Source: Bifidobacterium breve (GTDB taxonomy: Bacteria > Actinomycetota > Actinomycetes > S36-B12). From it: a stretch of DNA of 8,496 nucleotides. Numbering within the stretch: the first letter of the stretch is position 1; the number at the start of each line of letters is the position of its first letter. This document shows, one piece after another, positions 6,208 to 8,496 of this stretch. The position numbers and the translations under genes were made by a program. The stretch is from the NCBI GenBank assembly GCA_943328365.2, contig CALPZT020000046.1, forward strand, positions 1 through 8,496, read 5' to 3'. The notes beneath the pieces were generated by a model. The model did no database searches. It saw only the letters and a program-made list of their open reading frames with translations, and had not been told where the DNA came from.

Positions 6208-6224
6208 AGGGCCGGCAGCGATGA
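6204..6224 (+). other. Mini-ORF 2 upstream of pafB (MKGRQR)
   Basis: ATG 6204 opens a six-residue, strongly basic reading frame ending at TGA 6222-6224, which overlaps the pafB ATG at 6221 as ATGA. The SD-like GACGGG at 6189-6194 precedes it by nine bases. Together with mini-ORF 1 it forms a chain leading into pafB. Whether it is translated is unknown. Confidence 0.3.
6206..6211 (+). promoter_or_regulatory. Shine-Dalgarno site deciding the pafB start
   Basis: GAAGGG lies nine bases before ATG 6221, which supports that start over GTG 6194 (nine more residues) and ATG 6236 (five fewer). It is the best SD of the three repeat units. Confidence 0.5.
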
Positions 6225-7201
6225 CGAGCGCGCCGATGCGTGTCGACCGCACGGAGCGACTCCTCAATCTGGTGCTCTGCCTCATGGCGGCGCGTCGGGC
6301 AGTTGCTCGAGCGGACATCCATGCAAGCGTCCCGGGATACGGCCCAATTTCCAGCGGGCCAGCGTTCGAGCGGATGTTCGAACGTGACAAGGATGAACTG
6401 CGCGGCATGGGCATACCGGTCGAGACCGTGTTCGATGCGCACGGCGACATCGAGGGTTACCGCATCGCCCGCGATCAGTACGCCCTGCCCCCATTGGACT
6501 TCACTTCGGCCGAGCTTGCAGTCATCGCACTGGCAGCGGGGGTGTGGGACGAAGCAATTCTCGGGCCGTCCGCATTAACAGCCCTGCGCAAGATTGAAGC
6601 TGTCCAAGGCGAACCGCCGCAGGCAGTTGACGACAGCTTGGTTCGAGTACAGGTTTCAGCGGCTGACGCAGCTTTGCTGCCGCTCATGGCGGCGCTCCGC
6701 GAACGCCGCGTCGTCGCCTTTGATTACCGAGGTGCTGCCGCAGCCACGGCGGCTCGTCGCCGGGTTGATCCCTGGGGTGTGGTCTCGCGAGAGGGCCGGT
6801 GGTATCTCGTTGCCTACGACCACGACCGCGAGGCCAGCCGGGTCTTTCGACTCTCGCGCATCGAGGGCGCTGTTCAGGTTACTGCCCAGGAGCAAACCCA
6901 GCCGGCCGAGCCCAACGTCGATCTCCTTGCGCTCATCGTGCAATCCGAGCCCGAGGCGGCTATCCGCGCGCGAGTTGCCATCCAGGCGGGCGCCGGCGCG
7001 CATCTGCGCCGCATGGCCGATGAGCCCCTCGACCCGTTCGAATCGGTGGAGGCAAACCTCACTGCACCCAATCCACTGCACCTCATCGCATCGCTGTGCT
7101 CCGCTGGTGAGCATGCGGTGGTCCTTGATCCGCCAGACGTACGCGCCCAGGTCGTCGCCCAGCTGCAGGCCGTTGCGCGACGGCACGCAGGGCCATCATG
7201 A
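6221..7201 (+). CDS. pafB: PafB, WYL-domain transcriptional regulator
   Basis: This 326-residue protein has a DeoR-like winged helix-turn-helix (about residues 6-66, RVDRTERLLNLVLCLMAARR through FERDKDELRGMGIP), a WYL domain with the name motif in REGRWYLVAYD (W194, Y195, L196) followed by SRVFRLSRIEG, and a C-terminal WCX extension (about 240-326). The family acts with PafC as a heterodimer that activates the LexA-independent DNA-damage regulon, with the WYL domain sensing single-stranded DNA. The start of the conserved region (VDRTERLLNLV) fits ATG 6221 or ATG 6236; the former has the SD. GTG 6194 would add MGGNEGPAA, which is not conserved as far as I know. The gene starts 97 bases after the FKBP stop, a gap with no clear promoter, and its stop overlaps pafC as ATGA. 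Position beside pafA reflects the conserved cluster rather than a demonstrated part in pupylation. Confidence 0.93.
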   Translation: MTSAPMRVDRTERLLNLVLCLMAARRAVARADIHASVPGYGPISSGPAFERMFERDKDELRGMGIPVETVFDAHGDIEGYRIARDQYALPPLDFTSAELAVIALAAGVWDEAILGPSALTALRKIEAVQGEPPQAVDDSLVRVQVSAADAALLPLMAALRERRVVAFDYRGAAAATAARRRVDPWGVVSREGRWYLVAYDHDREASRVFRLSRIEGAVQVTAQEQTQPAEPNVDLLALIVQSEPEAAIRARVAIQAGAGAHLRRMADEPLDPFESVEANLTAPNPLHLIASLCSAGEHAVVLDPPDVRAQVVAQLQAVARRHAGPS

Positions 7202-8151
7202 GTTCGGCGGCCCGCCTGTCGCGGCTTCTCGCCCTCGTGCCCTGGCTCATGGTGAATGACGGCATCACGATCACCGAGGCCGCGGCCCACTTCGGCGTAT
7301 CGCCAGCGCAGCTCGAGAAGGACCTATGGCTGCTCATTGTCTGCGGACTGCCTGGCCACGGGCCAGATCAGCTCGTCGACATCCAGTTCTGGGATGACGG
7401 ACGCATCCACGTCCTCGACGCCCAGACCATGAGCGCGCCACTGCGCCTGTCTGGCGATGAGGCGGTCGCGCTGCTCGTTGCCCTGCGGCTCCTTGCTCAG
7501 ATTCCCGGCGATCACGATCGAGCTGCCCTCATCCGGGCGACGCACCGCCTGCAGGAGGCCGTTGGCGATCTGGGAGGAGCGCCCTCGGTCGTTGTCGAGG
7601 CAGGGGGAGCACACTCAGTCATTGATGTCCTCAACGAGGCGATGCACGCGCATCTAGCCGTGCGCATCGTCTACGGGTCCGCCACCCGCGACGAGGTCAC
7701 CGACCGGGAGATCGAACCGCTTCGCATCGCGTCTGATGACGGTCGCACGTATGTCGAGGCCATGTGCCGGCGCGCAGGCGCGCTTCGGACGTTCAGGCTC
7801 GATCGCATCCTGTCCGCAGCGGTCACGTCAAGCGCGATGGCGGGCAAGGATTCCCTGGACCCGGTGACACATTCACCCGACGTGGCCTCGGAGTCGGCGA
7901 AGCCCATTTCAGCGGTCATTGCGATCGACTCGGGCGCCAGCTGGGTCCTCGATATTCTCGCCGTGACCGATGTCGACGAATCGGCTGACGGCACAATGAC
8001 CGGCAGCGTCCTCCTGCACGATCCCGAGTGGCTCGTCCGGATGATGCTTTCGCTCGGGGGCGTGGCAGAGGTGCTCGCGCCCACGGATGTGCGCAAGTCA
8101 GTGGCGGATGCAGCGAAGCGGGCACTCGCGGCGTACGCTGAGGTTCCCTGA
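7198..8151 (+). CDS. pafC: PafC, WYL-domain transcriptional regulator
   Basis: This 317-residue protein is the partner and paralogue of PafB. The N-terminal HTH is seen at about 6-50 (RLSRLLALVPWLMVNDGITI, then AAAHFGVSPAQLEKDLWLL). A linker helix region follows with LSGDEAVALLVALRLLA (84-100), then a WYL-type domain at about 138-210 and a WCX part from about 235 to the end. In the WYL domain the name motif is degenerate: the aligned residues read DGRTYVEAMCRR, so Trp and Leu are replaced by Thr184 and Val186, while Tyr185 and the following LRTFRLDRI block are kept. In this family PafB and PafC together bind RNA polymerase and damage-inducible promoters. The ATGA overlap with pafB (7198-7201) suggests coupled synthesis in a fixed ratio, which suits a heterodimer. 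Confidence 0.92.
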   Translation: MSSAARLSRLLALVPWLMVNDGITITEAAAHFGVSPAQLEKDLWLLIVCGLPGHGPDQLVDIQFWDDGRIHVLDAQTMSAPLRLSGDEAVALLVALRLLAQIPGDHDRAALIRATHRLQEAVGDLGGAPSVVVEAGGAHSVIDVLNEAMHAHLAVRIVYGSATRDEVTDREIEPLRIASDDGRTYVEAMCRRAGALRTFRLDRILSAAVTSSAMAGKDSLDPVTHSPDVASESAKPISAVIAIDSGASWVLDILAVTDVDESADGTMTGSVLLHDPEWLVRMMLSLGGVAEVLAPTDVRKSVADAAKRALAAYAEVP

Positions 8152-8165
8152 ACCATCGTGTCGAC

Positions 8166-8171
8166 GAAAGG
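8166..8171 (+). promoter_or_regulatory. Shine-Dalgarno site for tatA
   Basis: GAAAGG is six bases before ATG 8178. It supports this start over the in-frame ATG 8190. Confidence 0.6.
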
Positions 8172-8177
8172 TGCACC

Positions 8178-8408
8178 ATGCTGACGAACATGAAGGGCTG
8201 GGAGTGGCTCATCATCGTCGCCCTCATCCTCCTGCTTTTTGGAGCGAAGCGGCTTCCAGATGCGGCCCGCGGCCTCGGTCGCTCCATGCGAATCTTCAAG
8301 GCCGAGACAAAGGGCCTCGCCGGAAACGACACGGCGGTAACCGCTGCCGAAGCCGAGCAGACTCCGCCCCCGCCTGCGCCGCCCGTTGAGAAGTCCGCGG
8401 ACGCCTGA
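8178..8408 (+). CDS. tatA: TatA, twin-arginine translocase pore subunit
   Basis: This 76-residue membrane protein has the standard TatA layout: a short N-terminal segment (MLTNMKGWEW), a single transmembrane helix of about residues 9-22 (WEWLIIVALILLLFG), the FGAKRLP hinge (21-27), an amphipathic helix (about 25-42, DAARGLGRSMRIFKAE) and a disordered tail with QTPPPPAPPVEKSADA. TatA oligomers let folded proteins cross the membrane after TatC has recognised a twin-arginine signal. The E9-W10 pair sits at the start of the membrane segment, so TatA is a better fit than TatB, which is usually longer with a different hinge. It lies 26 bases after pafC and ahead of tatC in the common actinobacterial arrangement. 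Confidence 0.94.
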   Translation: MLTNMKGWEWLIIVALILLLFGAKRLPDAARGLGRSMRIFKAETKGLAGNDTAVTAAEAEQTPPPPAPPVEKSADA

Positions 8409-8435
8409 CATCGAGGTAATGCACGTGGGTTTCGC

Positions 8436-8496
8436 ATGGTGAAGTCAGCCGTGGCCATGCCGCTCACCGATCATCTCCGCGAACTGAGGTCCCGCC
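8436..8496 (+). CDS. tatC: TatC, twin-arginine translocase receptor subunit (5' end only)
   Basis: Twenty codons are visible before the window ends. The segment MPLTDHLRELRSR is the conserved N-terminal motif of TatC (M-x-L-x-x-H-L-x-E-L-R-x-R), which precedes the first transmembrane helix and helps bind the signal peptide. ATG 8436 gives a seven-residue extension MVKSAVA before this motif; GTG 8439 and ATG 8457 are alternatives. No in-frame start exists between the tatA stop and 8436. No strong SD is present: GTGGG at 8425-8429 is the nearest. The gene is 27 bases after tatA in the same reading frame. The product name is firm but the start is not. Confidence 0.85.
   Translation, partial: MVKSAVAMPLTDHLRELRSR

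Larger units (their letters stand above)
6172..6222 (+). repeat. Three-copy 17-bp tandem repeat over the pafB start
   Basis: Units are 6172-6188, 6189-6205 and 6206-6222. Units 1 and 2 differ at one of 17 positions; unit 3 differs from unit 1 at four and from unit 2 at five. Each unit starts with GACGGG or GAAGGG, an SD-like stretch, and ends in AT, whose ATG is completed by the next base. This gives three ATGs at 6187, 6204 and 6221, each nine bases after its SD-like stretch. Only the third opens pafB. Confidence 0.85.

Noticed and set aside
6124..6220. PafBC-dependent (RecA-NDp type) promoter before pafB
   Set aside because: I looked for a TTGTCRGTG-like element followed by TANNNT in the gap and found no convincing match.
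8419..8442. Mini-ORF MHVGFAW before tatC with GAGGT just upstream
   Set aside because: The SD-like bases are only one base from the ATG, there is no repeat or coupling structure, and such short frames are common by chance.
1..8496. tRNA, rRNA, CRISPR arrays, insertion sequences, toxin-antitoxin or defence genes
   Set aside because: None seen. The window is almost fully occupied by a co-directional, conserved gene cluster with uniform base use, and there is no sign of transfer.

Overview
This window is a long stretch of the Pup-proteasome (prokaryotic ubiquitin-like) gene cluster of a high-G+C actinobacterium, read entirely on the + strand. Gene content, strong third-position G/C preference, GTG starts in four-base overlaps, and the order arc/mpa - dop - pup - prcB - prcA - pafA - FKBP - FKBP - pafB - pafC - tatA - tatC all point to Actinomycetota. 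The two FKBP genes between pafA and pafB recall Micrococcales-like genomes, but I cannot fix genus or family from sequence alone.

Layout: 1-329 holds the 3' end of the proteasomal AAA+ ATPase, with the GQYL docking tail. 326-1849 is dop, the Pup deamidase/depupylase. 1869-2066 is pup, a 65-residue tag ending GGQ. 2063-2911 and 2908-3597 are prcB and prcA, the beta and alpha subunits of the 20S core. 3615-4979 is pafA, the Pup ligase. 5034-5705 and 5761-6123 are two FKBP-type prolyl isomerases, the first a predicted lipoprotein and the second cytosolic. 6221-7201 and 7198-8151 are pafB and pafC, the WYL-family DNA-damage activator pair. 8178-8408 is tatA, and tatC begins at 8436 and runs off the window. 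The longest stretch without a gene is 97 bases (6124-6220), so no large non-coding region exists.

How it works together: Dop converts the Pup C-terminal Gln to Glu. PafA then joins Pup to substrate lysines. The ATPase binds Pup, unfolds the substrate and feeds it into the PrcA/PrcB chamber. Dop can also remove Pup. PafB and PafC act together as a transcription activator of the DNA-damage response. TatA and TatC belong to twin-arginine protein export and are a common downstream neighbour.

I do not see an undescribed system here: every gene belongs to a known family. The unusual material is small and lies between or at the edges of genes. (1) A 35-bp tandem duplication of the pafA 3' end, stop codon included, in which the second copy has lost the stop. 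(2) A three-fold 17-bp tandem repeat over the pafB start, which makes three evenly spaced SD-ATG units and two six-residue mini-ORFs chained by ATGA overlaps. (3) Matching TAGNNT-N6-ATG arrangements in front of pup and the lipoprotein FKBP gene, suggestive of internal leaderless promoters.
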